Source: Methanolobus sediminis (lineage in GTDB: Archaea; Halobacteriota; Methanosarcinia; Methanosarcinales; Methanosarcinaceae). Taken from it: DNA of 64,000 bases. Under the pieces are notes generated by a model, which saw only the letters and a list, made by a program, of their open reading frames with translations, searched no databases and had not been told where the DNA came from. Shown piece by piece: positions 1-7,735 of this stretch. Location: contig NZ_CP133592.1 in assembly GCF_031312595.1 (NCBI RefSeq), positions 1,860,001-1,924,000 on the forward strand. The letters are read 5' to 3'. Numbering within the stretch: the stretch's first letter is position 1; the number at the start of each line of letters is the position of its first letter. The translations under genes and the position numbers were made by a program.

Positions 1-140
1 TTAAGGTCTCTTTCACCGGTGTCATAACCTATTTTGCATCCCTTGCAGGTTCCGGTGTTGAATGGTTTACAGGTTTTGCAGTAGGCACCGCAACAGCCAA
101 TCTCTTTAACAGACATGTTTTCTGAATCAATCTTTGACAT
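1..140 (-). CDS. DUF3795-like Cys-rich protein (N-terminal part, runs off left edge)
   Basis: Reading the minus strand from an ATG at 140 (second in-frame ATG at 116) gives an open frame to the window edge that is very rich in cysteine: CCGAYCKTCK, then CKGCKIGYDTGERDL. This pattern of paired cysteines near the N-terminus resembles the DUF3795 family of small methanogen proteins thought to bind metal or an Fe-S cluster; no reaction is established for the family. The start is ambiguous because neither ATG has a good ribosome binding site. It lies downstream of the metallopeptidase-like gene on the same strand, with an AT-rich spacer between. The C-terminal part is outside the window. Confidence 0.6.
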   Translation of the reverse strand, partial: MSKIDSENMSVKEIGCCGAYCKTCKPFNTGTCKGCKIGYDTGERDL

Positions 141-177
141 TTGATTTTCAAGTTTGTTCTGGTTTTATGTTTTCCAA

Positions 178-203
178 TATTAAATTAAATTAAATTAAAT
201 TAC
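178..203. repeat. TAAAT pentanucleotide tandem repeat
   Basis: About four to five consecutive TAAAT units lie between the DUF3795-like gene and the stop codon of the metallopeptidase-like gene. A simple sequence repeat like this can change length by replication slippage. It is in a position to affect the leader or promoter of the minus-strand DUF3795-like gene. No function is shown by the sequence. Confidence 0.7.
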
Positions 204-226
204 TGATAAGCTCAAAAAGAATATGT

Positions 227-1459
227 TTATTCGAATGCATTTAGTGGCAGTCCCAGAGAATGAGCTTTTTCTGCTGCCCGAAAACGCTTGATTCTAATTT
301 CTAATTCGTTTGATTGTGATTCAAAAGTCACATGAGATTCACTCGCTTTATCTCCAGATTCCCACATGCTGGAAACTTTGTCGGATGAATATGTAAAATT
401 CTTGAAGTTTATCATTGGCGGCGACAAGTAGTGACCTAATAAATGCCGGTAATGTGGCTGACCCGGCAGAGCAAAAATAATCCAGGGATTATTTGCAGCC
501 ATTTCTGTTATTGCATGATTTTCGATCTGCTCCATGGAGTAATCAGTTCTATTATTTTTGTCTTCGTCCGATGCATCGAATATATTTGCCAGCTTCACAA
601 ATTTCCACAATACCTGTGCTTTTTCAAGATATTGATGGTATATTGGATGAGTTCCTAATATTCCTCGCTGTATCACATCAAAACCGCTTGTAAAAATGGG
701 TAAGTTTTTCTCCTCAAGTGTTGGTAACACGATCTGATACCAGGCGAATGTCCAGCTATTGATCCAGTCAAAATTAATATTGCCAGAGCGATGTTCCATT
801 ATCTCCTTTGTTATATCTGCCTGTGTTGCCCGCTCAAAACAACCGGTAAAAAAACTAACCGGGTCAGGACTGCCAAAAGAAGCGTGGGTTATTATTGGAA
901 ATAGAAGTGCAATAAGATAACTATTACCGGAAGATTTTTCCAAAAGCCATTGATAGGGCTGAGCATAGAGATGAGAATCTTCTCCTTTTTGCATTATTGT
1001 GTCATATTCGATCCATGAATATGTGCCGATCAACCTTTTATCAATAGGTTCTAACCTCTCAATTTCAATCTTCTCTTCCTGTATTATCCGGGCAGGACTG
1101 CGAGTATGAACATCCCAGTACCGGGCCCAGCATTCAGTAAGTTCATAAGGTGAAAATGGTTTATCGTCAGAATGAAGGGTGAAGTTCTTTAAAAAATCAC
1201 TTTTAGGAATTATCTCGTTCATTTGTTCAAAATGATTTAAACGTCTCCATTCTTCACTAACCAGGTTGGCTATATATCCAGAGGCAAGAAATTGCCAGAA
1301 ATGGATAGATTCATGATAGAGCACACGGCAGAGAACATCTCCCCATTGTGCATTGTTCGGATCTTCATAGAAGTGGTCCAATCCATTTTCCTGCAAAGTA
1401 TCCGGCAGTGGTGCTGAAATATTAATTGCTCCACTCAGGTATTCAAAATTATTGCTCAT
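227..1459 (-). CDS. Predicted HExxH zinc metallopeptidase-like protein
   Basis: A 410-residue soluble protein with no signal peptide or membrane segment. Residues 49-53 read HESIH, followed by FWQF, the zinc-binding HExxH helix of metallopeptidases. About 56 residues further on, TECWARYWD (E109) has the spacing and pattern of a gluzincin third zinc ligand. The rest is Trp/Tyr-rich and not recognised. It is the second gene of a minus-strand pair, 14 bp after the stop of the small partner at 1474-1896, so the two are probably translated from one mRNA. An intracellular protease paired with a small constant partner is typical of conflict or defence modules, but that role is inference. Peptidase activity is likely from the motif; the substrate is unknown. 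Confidence 0.6.
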   Translation of the reverse strand: MSNNFEYLSGAINISAPLPDTLQENGLDHFYEDPNNAQWGDVLCRVLYHESIHFWQFLASGYIANLVSEEWRRLNHFEQMNEIIPKSDFLKNFTLHSDDKPFSPYELTECWARYWDVHTRSPARIIQEEKIEIERLEPIDKRLIGTYSWIEYDTIMQKGEDSHLYAQPYQWLLEKSSGNSYLIALLFPIITHASFGSPDPVSFFTGCFERATQADITKEIMEHRSGNINFDWINSWTFAWYQIVLPTLEEKNLPIFTSGFDVIQRGILGTHPIYHQYLEKAQVLWKFVKLANIFDASDEDKNNRTDYSMEQIENHAITEMAANNPWIIFALPGQPHYRHLLGHYLSPPMINFKNFTYSSDKVSSMWESGDKASESHVTFESQSNELEIRIKRFRAAEKAHSLGLPLNAFE

Positions 1460-1473
1460 TGAGCTTAGATCCT

Positions 1474-1896
1474 CTATTGGTTGAGTGCAAGGTTTAGTGT
1501 GGCCATCATGGATTTCAATGCCTCATCGTCGCCTTTATCATATTCTACTTTGTGAGTTGTGGCCTTTCCGCTCTTATCGATTATCACAAGAAAACCCATT
1601 GGTATACCGGCAATGCGGGATACGAGTGGTGGTACTTCCCTCAGATCCATCATAACCCCCTGTTCCTTTTGTTTAAACCAATGATCTATCATACGTTTTG
1701 CGAGGTAAAGGACAGTTGTACCAACTAGTGCGGTTATCGGCTCCACAAAACGTGCTTCTTCCAGTGGTTCCCCGGGTAGACTCGTAATAGGTTTGATAGT
1801 TTCGATACTAAATTCGTCTATATCTCCGGAAACTTCTTGCTCTGTTTTTAGGTCTTCTTTTGTCATATCCAGACGAAAATTAATGATATCACTCAT
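1474..1896 (-). CDS. Small partner protein, EACC1-like (tentative)
   Basis: 140 residues. The start is the ATG at 1896, preceded by a strong GGAGG; a longer frame from 1914 only translates that Shine-Dalgarno stretch as Gly-Gly-Gly-Ser-Lys. The N-terminal half is acidic. The middle holds one hydrophobic helix (PITALVGTTVLYLAKRMIDHW) followed by a basic stretch, then a beta-rich end with PMGFLVIIDKSGKAT. This order (short domain, helix ending in W and basic residues, strands with a D-x-S/G turn) recalls the effector-associated constant component 1 (EACC1) proteins that accompany peptidase effectors in predicted conflict systems. The resemblance is by eye only. It is the first gene of the pair with the HExxH protein. 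Confidence 0.5.
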   Translation of the reverse strand: MSDIINFRLDMTKEDLKTEQEVSGDIDEFSIETIKPITSLPGEPLEEARFVEPITALVGTTVLYLAKRMIDHWFKQKEQGVMMDLREVPPLVSRIAGIPMGFLVIIDKSGKATTHKVEYDKGDDEALKSMMATLNLALNQ

Positions 1897-1950
1897 TTTA
1901 CTCCCTCCTCCCACGTTAGATAATGAGCTATATGAAATTATATGGTCAGT

Positions 1951-1960
1951 AATATATAGT
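1951..1960 (-). promoter_or_regulatory. TATA box for the metallopeptidase pair
   Basis: On the minus strand the sequence ACTATATATT lies about 55-64 bases before the ATG at 1896, predicting a start of transcription near 1925 and a leader of roughly 30 bases that includes the GGAGG site. This separates the pair from the small membrane protein gene upstream. Confidence 0.55.
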
Positions 1961-1980
1961 GCTTTGCTGAAGTCCCAACA

Positions 1981-2169
1981 TCACTTAAACAACAACTTCG
2001 CCACAGCCATAATTGCCAGCACAACTACCGCAAACACAATTAGAAGATACACAAAGCTGAATGCCAGGTGGAAAAAAGCTCCCATGAAATTAAGAATAGC
2101 TTTTACTAAGGCAAAAGCAGCTATAATTACTACGATCACCAGAATAATTTCTTTAGCGTCCACTGACAT
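1981..2169 (-). CDS. Small two-helix membrane protein
   Basis: A 62-residue protein that is almost wholly hydrophobic: one transmembrane helix at about residues 7-26, a short Phe-rich turn (NFMGAFFHLAF), and a second helix at about residues 38-58, ending in KLLFK. It starts at ATG 2169, with GGTG a few bases upstream. No family is recognised. It lies just upstream of the metallopeptidase pair on the same strand, but a TATA box between them suggests separate transcription. It could be a membrane partner of that pair or an unrelated small protein. Confidence 0.6.
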   Translation of the reverse strand: MSVDAKEIILVIVVIIAAFALVKAILNFMGAFFHLAFSFVYLLIVFAVVVLAIMAVAKLLFK

Positions 2170-2277
2170 GCACCTGCCATTCTATTAAGACTTTTATTAT
2201 TTTATCGTTTTGAGAATCCGGCCATGAGAAAAAGTTCCACTAATGGATTATAAACCAATGTTAGAATAAGAGTAATG

Positions 2278-2351
2278 AGCCTCAGGCGTGATTTGAACAC
2301 GCGACCTAGTGATTACAAATCACTCGCTCTGCCGGGCTGAGCCACTGAGGC
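2278..2351 (-). tRNA. tRNA-Thr (anticodon TGT)
   Basis: The minus strand folds into a full cloverleaf. The acceptor stem is GCCTCAG/CTGAGGC, the anticodon stem AGTGA/TCACT holds the loop TTTGTAA (anticodon TGT, reading ACA), and the T arm is GCGTG-TTCAAAT-CACGC. The discriminator base is T and CCA is not encoded. No intron is seen. The gene stands alone between the small membrane protein and the aldolase gene. Confidence 0.95.
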
Positions 2352-2449
2352 AACATGATGCGCATTCCACATCTTTTTATGGAAAGCATTCCCTTACATA
2401 CCATAATAGCAGATAAATTTTATGGTAGCAGACTACACGGAGATATCCT

Positions 2450-3010
2450 ATGTGGCGTGAAATTTCAAGGATTGGAAAAAAACTTGTGGAGAACGGACTG
2501 GTAGAATCCCACTTTGGGAATATCAGTGTGAGGATTGGCAACCGTATGCTCATTACACGCAGCGGTTGCGCGCTGGATGAAATAACGGAGGACAATGTAG
2601 TAGAGGTGCGTATCGACGGCTCATCTCCACTTGATATGATTGCCTCATCCGAAGCCATCGTTCATCGTGCTATCTACAGTAAAACTCCTGCTCTTGCTAT
2701 CGTTCATGCACATTGCCCTTTTGCAGTGACACTCTCTCTGCTGGCAGAAGGCGACAGTATAACACCTGCCGACAGCGAGGGTCAATACTTCCTCGGAAAA
2801 GTGCCTGTAGTCAAAGGCGGTATCGGTTCAGACGAGCTTGCTGATAATCTCGCCTCAGCTCTTGCGCATAACAAAACCGCCATAATTTACAGTCACGGCA
2901 CCTTTGCCATAGGAAAAGTACTGGATGAGGCCTATGTACTCACCACGCAGGTTGAACATTCATGCAAGATCAAATACTGGTATGACCTTGCCAAAAACGC
3001 CAGGGCATAA
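2450..3010 (+). CDS. fucA: Class II aldolase/adducin family protein (L-fuculose-phosphate aldolase-like)
   Basis: 186 residues covering a single class II aldolase domain. Zinc-site histidines are visible in VHAHCPFAV (about residues 84-92) and in SHGTFAIG (about 148-155), and a Glu-containing helix follows. The methanogen homologue studied in Methanocaldococcus (MJ1418) makes lactaldehyde and dihydroxyacetone phosphate from fuculose-1-phosphate, and lactaldehyde can feed F420 side-chain synthesis; that role is inferred here. The start at 2450 has GGAGAT about nine bases upstream and a TATA-like element near 2412-2421. It stands alone, downstream of tRNA-Thr on the opposite strand. Confidence 0.8.
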   Translation: MWREISRIGKKLVENGLVESHFGNISVRIGNRMLITRSGCALDEITEDNVVEVRIDGSSPLDMIASSEAIVHRAIYSKTPALAIVHAHCPFAVTLSLLAEGDSITPADSEGQYFLGKVPVVKGGIGSDELADNLASALAHNKTAIIYSHGTFAIGKVLDEAYVLTTQVEHSCKIKYWYDLAKNARA

Positions 3011-3122
3011 AATTTTGCCTTTTTGTCTCCTTTTTGTCTTATAATTAGCCTGAAATTATACTGAAATATTATAAATCCCGGAAAACGTTAAATCATAAAA
3101 ATGCTCATTTGGTACAATATCC

Positions 3123-3734
3123 ATGACATTCAATGCTCTAAGACCGGTAGCATCAAAAATACTGGAGCCAATGGCTGTTGGAATCGCAAAGACGGGTATC
3201 TCCCCTAACACAATCTCAATTATATCACTCCTCTTTGCAGCACTTGCAGGCATATTGTACTACAAGTCAGCCTTTAATCCTTTTCTTGTTCTCGTAGCAG
3301 GTTTATTGGTAGCATTAAACTCATTATTAGATGCAATGGATGGCCTTGTAGCACGCTACCTCAACGCATCAAGTGCAAGAGGTGACTTCCTTGACCATGT
3401 CATTGACCGTTATTCAGACGTGTTCATCATATGCGGTATCTTCTTCGGAGGCTATGTGGACTGGCAGATAGGTGTCATAACCATTGTCGGTGTCCTTCTC
3501 ACAAGCTATCTGGGCACTCAGGCACAGGCACTGCATCTCGGACGCTACTATGGCGGAATCATAGGAAGGGCAGACAGGCTGGTCCTTATCATGTTGTCTT
3601 CAGTGATCTACTATTTTTACCAGGCTGAAGTACTTGGATTCTCATCTCTTGGATGGATGATACTTATTATCGGAGTTGGCAGTCATATCACAGCTTTCCA
3701 GCGTATAGCTCACATATGGAAACAACTGGAATAA
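3123..3734 (+). CDS. CDP-alcohol phosphatidyltransferase family protein, probable archaetidylinositol phosphate synthase
   Basis: A 203-residue membrane protein with several hydrophobic helices. The family signature D-x2-DG-x2-AR-x8-G-x3-D-x3-D is complete, starting at DAMDGLVAR (about residues 69-77) and ending in DFLDHVIDRYSD. These Asp residues bind two metal ions and the CDP-lipid. Length and sequence style match the methanogen enzymes that join CDP-archaeol and inositol-1-phosphate to give archaetidylinositol phosphate. A TATA-like element (attataaatcc) is near 3068-3078. It is distinct from the archaetidylserine synthase of the same superfamily at 11684-12391. The substrate assignment is by family resemblance. 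Confidence 0.75.
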   Translation: MTFNALRPVASKILEPMAVGIAKTGISPNTISIISLLFAALAGILYYKSAFNPFLVLVAGLLVALNSLLDAMDGLVARYLNASSARGDFLDHVIDRYSDVFIICGIFFGGYVDWQIGVITIVGVLLTSYLGTQAQALHLGRYYGGIIGRADRLVLIMLSSVIYYFYQAEVLGFSSLGWMILIIGVGSHITAFQRIAHIWKQLE

Positions 3735-3806
3735 TCCAAAATATAACAATACAACAGTAAACCCCAGAACCAAGTAATTTAATTATCCTGAGGTCAATAA
3801 AGGTTC

Positions 3807-4250
3807 ATGTCATCTGAGATGGATATCGACTACGAGTATCTGGAACACACTGCTGATGTAAGGTTTAGGGCTTATGGGAAAAGCCTTGAGCAGGCGTTTG
3901 AGAATGCCGCCCTTGCCATGCTTAACGTAATGGTTGAAACCTCTTCTGTCAACAACAGCCTTTCAGTAAACATTGAACTTACATCCTTTGATCTTGACAG
4001 CCTGCTCTTTGACTGGCTTTCTGAGATACTTTTCATATTCGAAGTAGATGAAATGGTGTTTGGTCGTGTAAAGGTCAATAAGATCACTGTTGGCGATGAA
4101 GAATGCTCCCTTAAAGCAACACTTTACGGAGAAACCATCGATCTTTCAGTCCATGTCTTTGATACCGAGGTAAAGGCTGCAACTTATAACGACATGAGGA
4201 TCGAGAACTCAGATGATGGCTGGATGATCCAGGCAACAGTTGACACATAA
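3807..4250 (+). CDS. Archease, RtcB ligase activator
   Basis: 147 residues with the archease opening YLEHTADVRFRAYG, then FENAALAML, and a C-terminal AATYNDMRI-type strand. The conserved acidic metal-binding positions are in place (D in EHTADVRF). Archease speeds guanylylation of RtcB and allows multiple turnover in tRNA splicing and RNA repair. The ligase RtcB is encoded 1 kb downstream, separated by an alpha/beta hydrolase gene on the same strand, which supports the call. The first ATG (3807) is kept, with AAAGG just upstream; a second ATG four codons in is possible. Confidence 0.9.
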   Translation: MSSEMDIDYEYLEHTADVRFRAYGKSLEQAFENAALAMLNVMVETSSVNNSLSVNIELTSFDLDSLLFDWLSEILFIFEVDEMVFGRVKVNKITVGDEECSLKATLYGETIDLSVHVFDTEVKAATYNDMRIENSDDGWMIQATVDT

Positions 4251-4299
4251 TGGTTTATCTGGATAGAGTTAGAATTGTAACTGCATTGGAGCGGTGAAT

Positions 4300-5100
4300 A
4301 TGAAACGTTCGTATTTTTATAGTGATGATCTGAGGCTGTCATATCTTGATTATGGTGGTGATGGCAATCCAGTCCTTCTTTTGCTTCATGGGCATTTTGG
4401 AAATGCGAGGACATTCAATAAAGTTGCGGAATCTCTAAAGGATTGGCATGTCTATGCTCTGGATCAGCGCGGTCATGGCTGGAGTGATCATGCAGACAGC
4501 GACCATTACAGGCGTGAAGACTACATCCATGACATAGAGCAGTTTTCATCTCAGGTAACAGGCGACGAACATCAGATGGTAATTTTAGGTCATTCTCTTG
4601 GCGGAGTCAATGCATATCAGTATGCAGCAAGGAATAAGGATAAGGTACGTTCTTTGATCATCGAGGATATCGGGGCTGAGATCAATGATGATCTGTCATT
4701 TGCAAGTTTCTTCCCTGATACTGCTCCTACGCTGGAAGCCCTTTCTGATAATATCCGTTCATTTGGTATAGATGACCCTCGTTATTTTCTGGAAAGTGCG
4801 TATGAAGATGAGACCGGATGGCATTTAAGATTTGACAAAAATAACCTTCCTGTATCACAGGAGTCACTGAATGGCAACTGGTGGGATGATCTGCTTGAAA
4901 CTGATTGTCCTATGCTCCTGTTGCATGGCAAGCATTCCCATGTTACAAATGCAGATCATATAAAAGCAATAGCTGATAAAAGACCCAATACCAGATATCA
5001 TGTATTTGATAACAGTGGTCATGGCATACATTATGATGAAACTGAACATTTCATACAGGTCGTCAGTGATTTTCTACGGGATATGACAAAGGGTTATTAG
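4300..5100 (+). CDS. Alpha/beta hydrolase fold protein
   Basis: 266 residues with the whole alpha/beta hydrolase core: oxyanion-hole region LLLLHGHFGNART (about 29-41), DQRGHGWSDH (about 55-64), nucleophile elbow GHSLGG (about 105-110), an Asp-containing strand LLLHGKHSHVT, and the catalytic His in NSGHGIHYDE near the C-terminus. It is probably an esterase or peptidase-like enzyme; the substrate cannot be read from sequence. The ATG at 4300 is chosen because GGAG lies eight bases upstream, whereas a GTG two codons earlier is too close to that site. It lies between archease and RtcB, so a link with RNA repair is possible but unproven. Confidence 0.8.
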   Translation: MKRSYFYSDDLRLSYLDYGGDGNPVLLLLHGHFGNARTFNKVAESLKDWHVYALDQRGHGWSDHADSDHYRREDYIHDIEQFSSQVTGDEHQMVILGHSLGGVNAYQYAARNKDKVRSLIIEDIGAEINDDLSFASFFPDTAPTLEALSDNIRSFGIDDPRYFLESAYEDETGWHLRFDKNNLPVSQESLNGNWWDDLLETDCPMLLLHGKHSHVTNADHIKAIADKRPNTRYHVFDNSGHGIHYDETEHFIQVVSDFLRDMTKGY

Positions 5101-5232
5101 TAATCATACACATCTGGACGTTTCCCATTTCCAGTTCATTAATTAATTATTGGGAATCAATATATTCATACGATTAGAGCGCATAGTCTTCATTATAGAT
5201 GATTGACAGGAAGAATGACAAGAGGAAATAAT

Positions 5233-6699
5233 ATGTCAGATAAAAATACAACATCAATTCTCGATATTCTCACAAAAGTAAATGATAATACATGGGAGGT
5301 GCCCGGTAATTACAAACCAGGGATGAATGTTCCTGGAAGGATATTCGTATCAAAACCTCTCCTTGAAATTCTGGAACCTGAAACCATCGATCAGGTCGCA
5401 AATGTAGCTTCCCTGCCAGGCATCCAGAAATACTCCATGGCAATGCCGGATGCACATCTTGGTTATGGTTTCTCCATTGGCGGAGTTGCAGCTTTTGATA
5501 AAGATGAAGGTGTGATAAGTCCGGGAGGTGTGGGTTTTGATATCAACTGCGGAGTCCGTCTCATTCGCTCCAATCTCATGGAAGATGATGTCCGTCCAAG
5601 ACTTGCTGAACTTCTCGATTCATTGTTCGAAGCGATACCTTCCGGTGTTGGTTCCAAGAGTCGCATGAGGCTTACTGATGAGGAACTGGATGACGTATTC
5701 ATCCACGGAGTGAACTGGGCTGTTAAGAATGGCTATGGTATGAAAGGAGACCTCAGCCATTGTGAGAGCAATGGAATGATGCCAGGTGCTGATCCATCAA
5801 AGGTCAGTATAAAAGCCCGCAAAAGAGGCCGTCCGCAGATAGGAACCCTTGGAAGTGGAAACCATTTCCTTGAAGTGCAGTATGTGGATAAGGTCTATGA
5901 CGAGGAAGCTGCAAAGGCTTTCGGTCTTAAGGAAGGACAGATCACTTTCATGATCCACTGCGGTTCACGTGGAGCAGGTCATCAGATATGCACTGACCAT
6001 CTCCAGAAGCTTACTCAGGCTTCTAAGAAGTATAAGATTCCTTTACCTGACAAACAGCTTGCATGTGCCCCTGCAAGTTCTGAGGAGGCGCAGGATTATT
6101 TCAAGGCAATGATATGTGCGGCAAACTATGCATGGGTAAACCGCCAGATGATAATGCACTGGGCTCGCGAGGTCTTTGATGAGTTCTTCAAGGCTCAGCA
6201 TGGTGACCTGGGACTTGACCTTGTGTATGATGTTGCTCACAATGTTGCAAAGCTTGAGAAACACATGATCGATGGCGAGGAAAAAGAAGTCTATGTCCAC
6301 AGGAAAGGTGCAACACGCGCATTCCCTGCTGGTCATCCTGAGATTCCGGAAGATTACAAAGACATTGGACAACCGGTCATAATTCCTGGAAGTATGGGAA
6401 CAGCATCCTATGTCCTGAAAGGCTGCCCTGCTGCCATGGAACTTACTTTCGGCAGCGCCTGTCATGGTGCAGGAAGGGTTATGAGTCGAAGCAGTGCTAA
6501 GAAAGAGCTGCGCGGTGAAGAGATCCAGAATGAACTGAAGTCACAGGGAATTATTGTAAGAGCGACACAGCCATCACTGATTGCTGAGGAAGCGCCAGAG
6601 GTCTACAAATCCAGCAGTGATGTAGTGGATGTCGTACATAACCTTGGCATTGCTACAAAAGTTGCACGTGTACTTCCAATGGGAGTTGTCAAAGGTTGA
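5233..6699 (+). CDS. rtcB: RtcB family tRNA-splicing/RNA ligase
   Basis: 488 residues, the usual RtcB length, with no intein. It joins 2',3'-cyclic phosphate or 3'-phosphate ends to 5'-hydroxyl ends using GTP and Mn2+. Visible signature elements are [16 protein letters not shown], the metal cysteine in [32 protein letters not shown], and [13 protein letters not shown] containing the His that becomes guanylylated. The start at 5233 is supported by AGAGGA seven bases upstream; a frame opening at 5203 has none. Together with archease at 3807 this forms the archaeal tRNA intron splicing/repair pair. A T-rich run after the stop (6719-6735) is a likely terminator. Confidence 0.95.
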   Translation: MSDKNTTSILDILTKVNDNTWEVPGNYKPGMNVPGRIFVSKPLLEILEPETIDQVANVASLPGIQKYSMAMPDAHLGYGFSIGGVAAFDKDEGVISPGGVGFDINCGVRLIRSNLMEDDVRPRLAELLDSLFEAIPSGVGSKSRMRLTDEELDDVFIHGVNWAVKNGYGMKGDLSHCESNGMMPGADPSKVSIKARKRGRPQIGTLGSGNHFLEVQYVDKVYDEEAAKAFGLKEGQITFMIHCGSRGAGHQICTDHLQKLTQASKKYKIPLPDKQLACAPASSEEAQDYFKAMICAANYAWVNRQMIMHWAREVFDEFFKAQHGDLGLDLVYDVAHNVAKLEKHMIDGEEKEVYVHRKGATRAFPAGHPEIPEDYKDIGQPVIIPGSMGTASYVLKGCPAAMELTFGSACHGAGRVMSRSSAKKELRGEEIQNELKSQGIIVRATQPSLIAEEAPEVYKSSSDVVDVVHNLGIATKVARVLPMGVVKG

Positions 6700-6718
6700 T
6701 CTGACCTTTGGCTTAACT

Positions 6719-6756
6719 TTCCTTTTTTTATTTTTCTCAAAACAGATTCTGTTTTG
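6719..6756 (+). terminator. T-rich tract and short hairpin after rtcB
   Basis: Twenty bases after the rtcB stop there is a pyrimidine run with long T tracts (archaeal-type termination), followed by a short inverted repeat CAAAACA-gattc-TGTTTTG at 6738-6756. The T tract is the stronger part of the call. Confidence 0.5.
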
Positions 6757-7120
6757 TTTCTGATTTTCAAATTGAAAATTGATTTTATTACATAACCTTA
6801 ATCCGTCCTAAAGCAAAGAAAATCAGAGTTAACACTGGTCAGTAAAACAACATAAAAGAAGTCTCGCTCTGTAATTGAGCAACGAGGAAACGGGGACATG
6901 TTTGAGGGGATGAATGGTTTTGCTTGGTTACAGTTACTATACCTTTGAATACAGTTACAAGCAGTAGTTCCCGTTTCCTCAACTTATAATTGGTCATTAT
7001 TATATATAAATCTGTTTGACATTATTTATATAGCAAACAAAGTTCACTTCCTTAAATAAGAGATAATCTGATATCAATTTAACCGCTATCATTTTAAAAC
7101 TTATACTTTATTTAGCAACT
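6757..7120. other. 420-bp intergenic region with a long hairpin and TATA elements
   Basis: This gene-free stretch between rtcB and the PUA gene has no convincing coding frame. It holds a small AT palindrome (about 6762-6779), the long hairpin described separately at 6884-6980, and two TATA-like stretches (about 6997-7008 and 7025-7032), of which the downstream one can serve the PUA gene at 7121. Confidence 0.6.
6884..6980. ncRNA. Candidate structured RNA (long nested hairpin)
   Basis: GAGGAAACGGGGA at 6884-6896 can pair with TTCCCGTTTCCTC at 6968-6980: 13 pairs with one G-U. Inside it, TGCTTG (6921-6926) pairs with CAAGCA (6958-6963). The motif TACAGTTAC occurs twice in the inner loop. If the minus strand is transcribed, the TATA-like TTTATATATAA around 6997-7008 lies about 25 bases before the 5' arm, as expected for an archaeal promoter of a small RNA. 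It does not match RNase P RNA, SRP RNA or a clear C/D or H/ACA guide RNA. Strand and function are unknown. Confidence 0.4.
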
Positions 7121-7594
7121 ATGAGCAATGCAGATAAAAACCTCATTAGAGTCAGGACAATGGCCGATATTCAGTTCGGTAAGGGTTGTGGAGAGATCCT
7201 TTTTCCTGACGGTGTCACATTCCTGCTTTCCAGGACAAAACGTGTAAGACAGGTCCAGTTCAACGGAAAGCATATGGCAACAGTCCGTGCAAAGGACGGA
7301 ATGCTCACACTCAGTATAGACGGAGCCGCTGCACTTCATCAGGGACTTGAAAAGCCTGCATCAAGAGTCGTGGTATGTGATGATGCAGTTCCATTTGTCT
7401 CAGCAGGCAAAACCGCTTTTGCAAAACACGTAGTTGCAGTAGACCCGGAACTAAGAGCAGGGGATGAGGTGATCTTAGTAGATGGAAAGGATGAGATCCT
7501 TGCAACAGGGCAATTGTTACTATCACCTGCTGAAGCAATCCGCATGGACCGTGGTCCTGCCGTTGATGTAAGGCGAGGGATAGCACAATCTTAG
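7121..7594 (+). CDS. PUA-domain RNA-binding protein
   Basis: 157 residues. The C-terminal half (about residues 75-155) looks like a PUA domain, the RNA-binding fold of pseudouridine synthases and archaeosine transglycosylase: VVVCDDAVPFVSAGKTAFAK, then VDPELRAGDEVILVD, and a closing GPAVDVRRGI. The N-terminal part, with FPDGVTFLLSRTKRVRQV, is not recognised. No catalytic domain is attached, so it is probably a stand-alone RNA-binding or tRNA-modification accessory protein. A similar PUA-like segment is seen inside the PAPS-reductase fusion at 29658-31736. TATA-like elements lie in the upstream region. Confidence 0.7.
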   Translation: MSNADKNLIRVRTMADIQFGKGCGEILFPDGVTFLLSRTKRVRQVQFNGKHMATVRAKDGMLTLSIDGAAALHQGLEKPASRVVVCDDAVPFVSAGKTAFAKHVVAVDPELRAGDEVILVDGKDEILATGQLLLSPAEAIRMDRGPAVDVRRGIAQS

Positions 7595-7600
7595 AATAAC

Positions 7601-7609
7601 TATTTATAA
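7601..7609 (+). promoter_or_regulatory. TATA box upstream of the bactofilin-like gene
   Basis: TTTATAAAT immediately follows the stop of the PUA gene, predicting transcription start near 7630 for the next gene. Confidence 0.5.
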
Positions 7610-7735
7610 ATCTATCTCTATTAAATACGATGAAAATAAAGTCATTAGTGCCTTTGATACAGTAATCCCTGACCGGAGAGTGAAAGCATAGAAGAGGAGA
7701 TATTCAAGACATTTGTAATTCCAGACAATACAAGG

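Noticed and set aside
1793-2188. 131-residue plus-strand frame opposite the EACC1-like and small membrane protein genes
   Set aside because: Antisense of two better supported genes, with no ribosome site and Thr/Ile-rich composition typical of a shadow frame.
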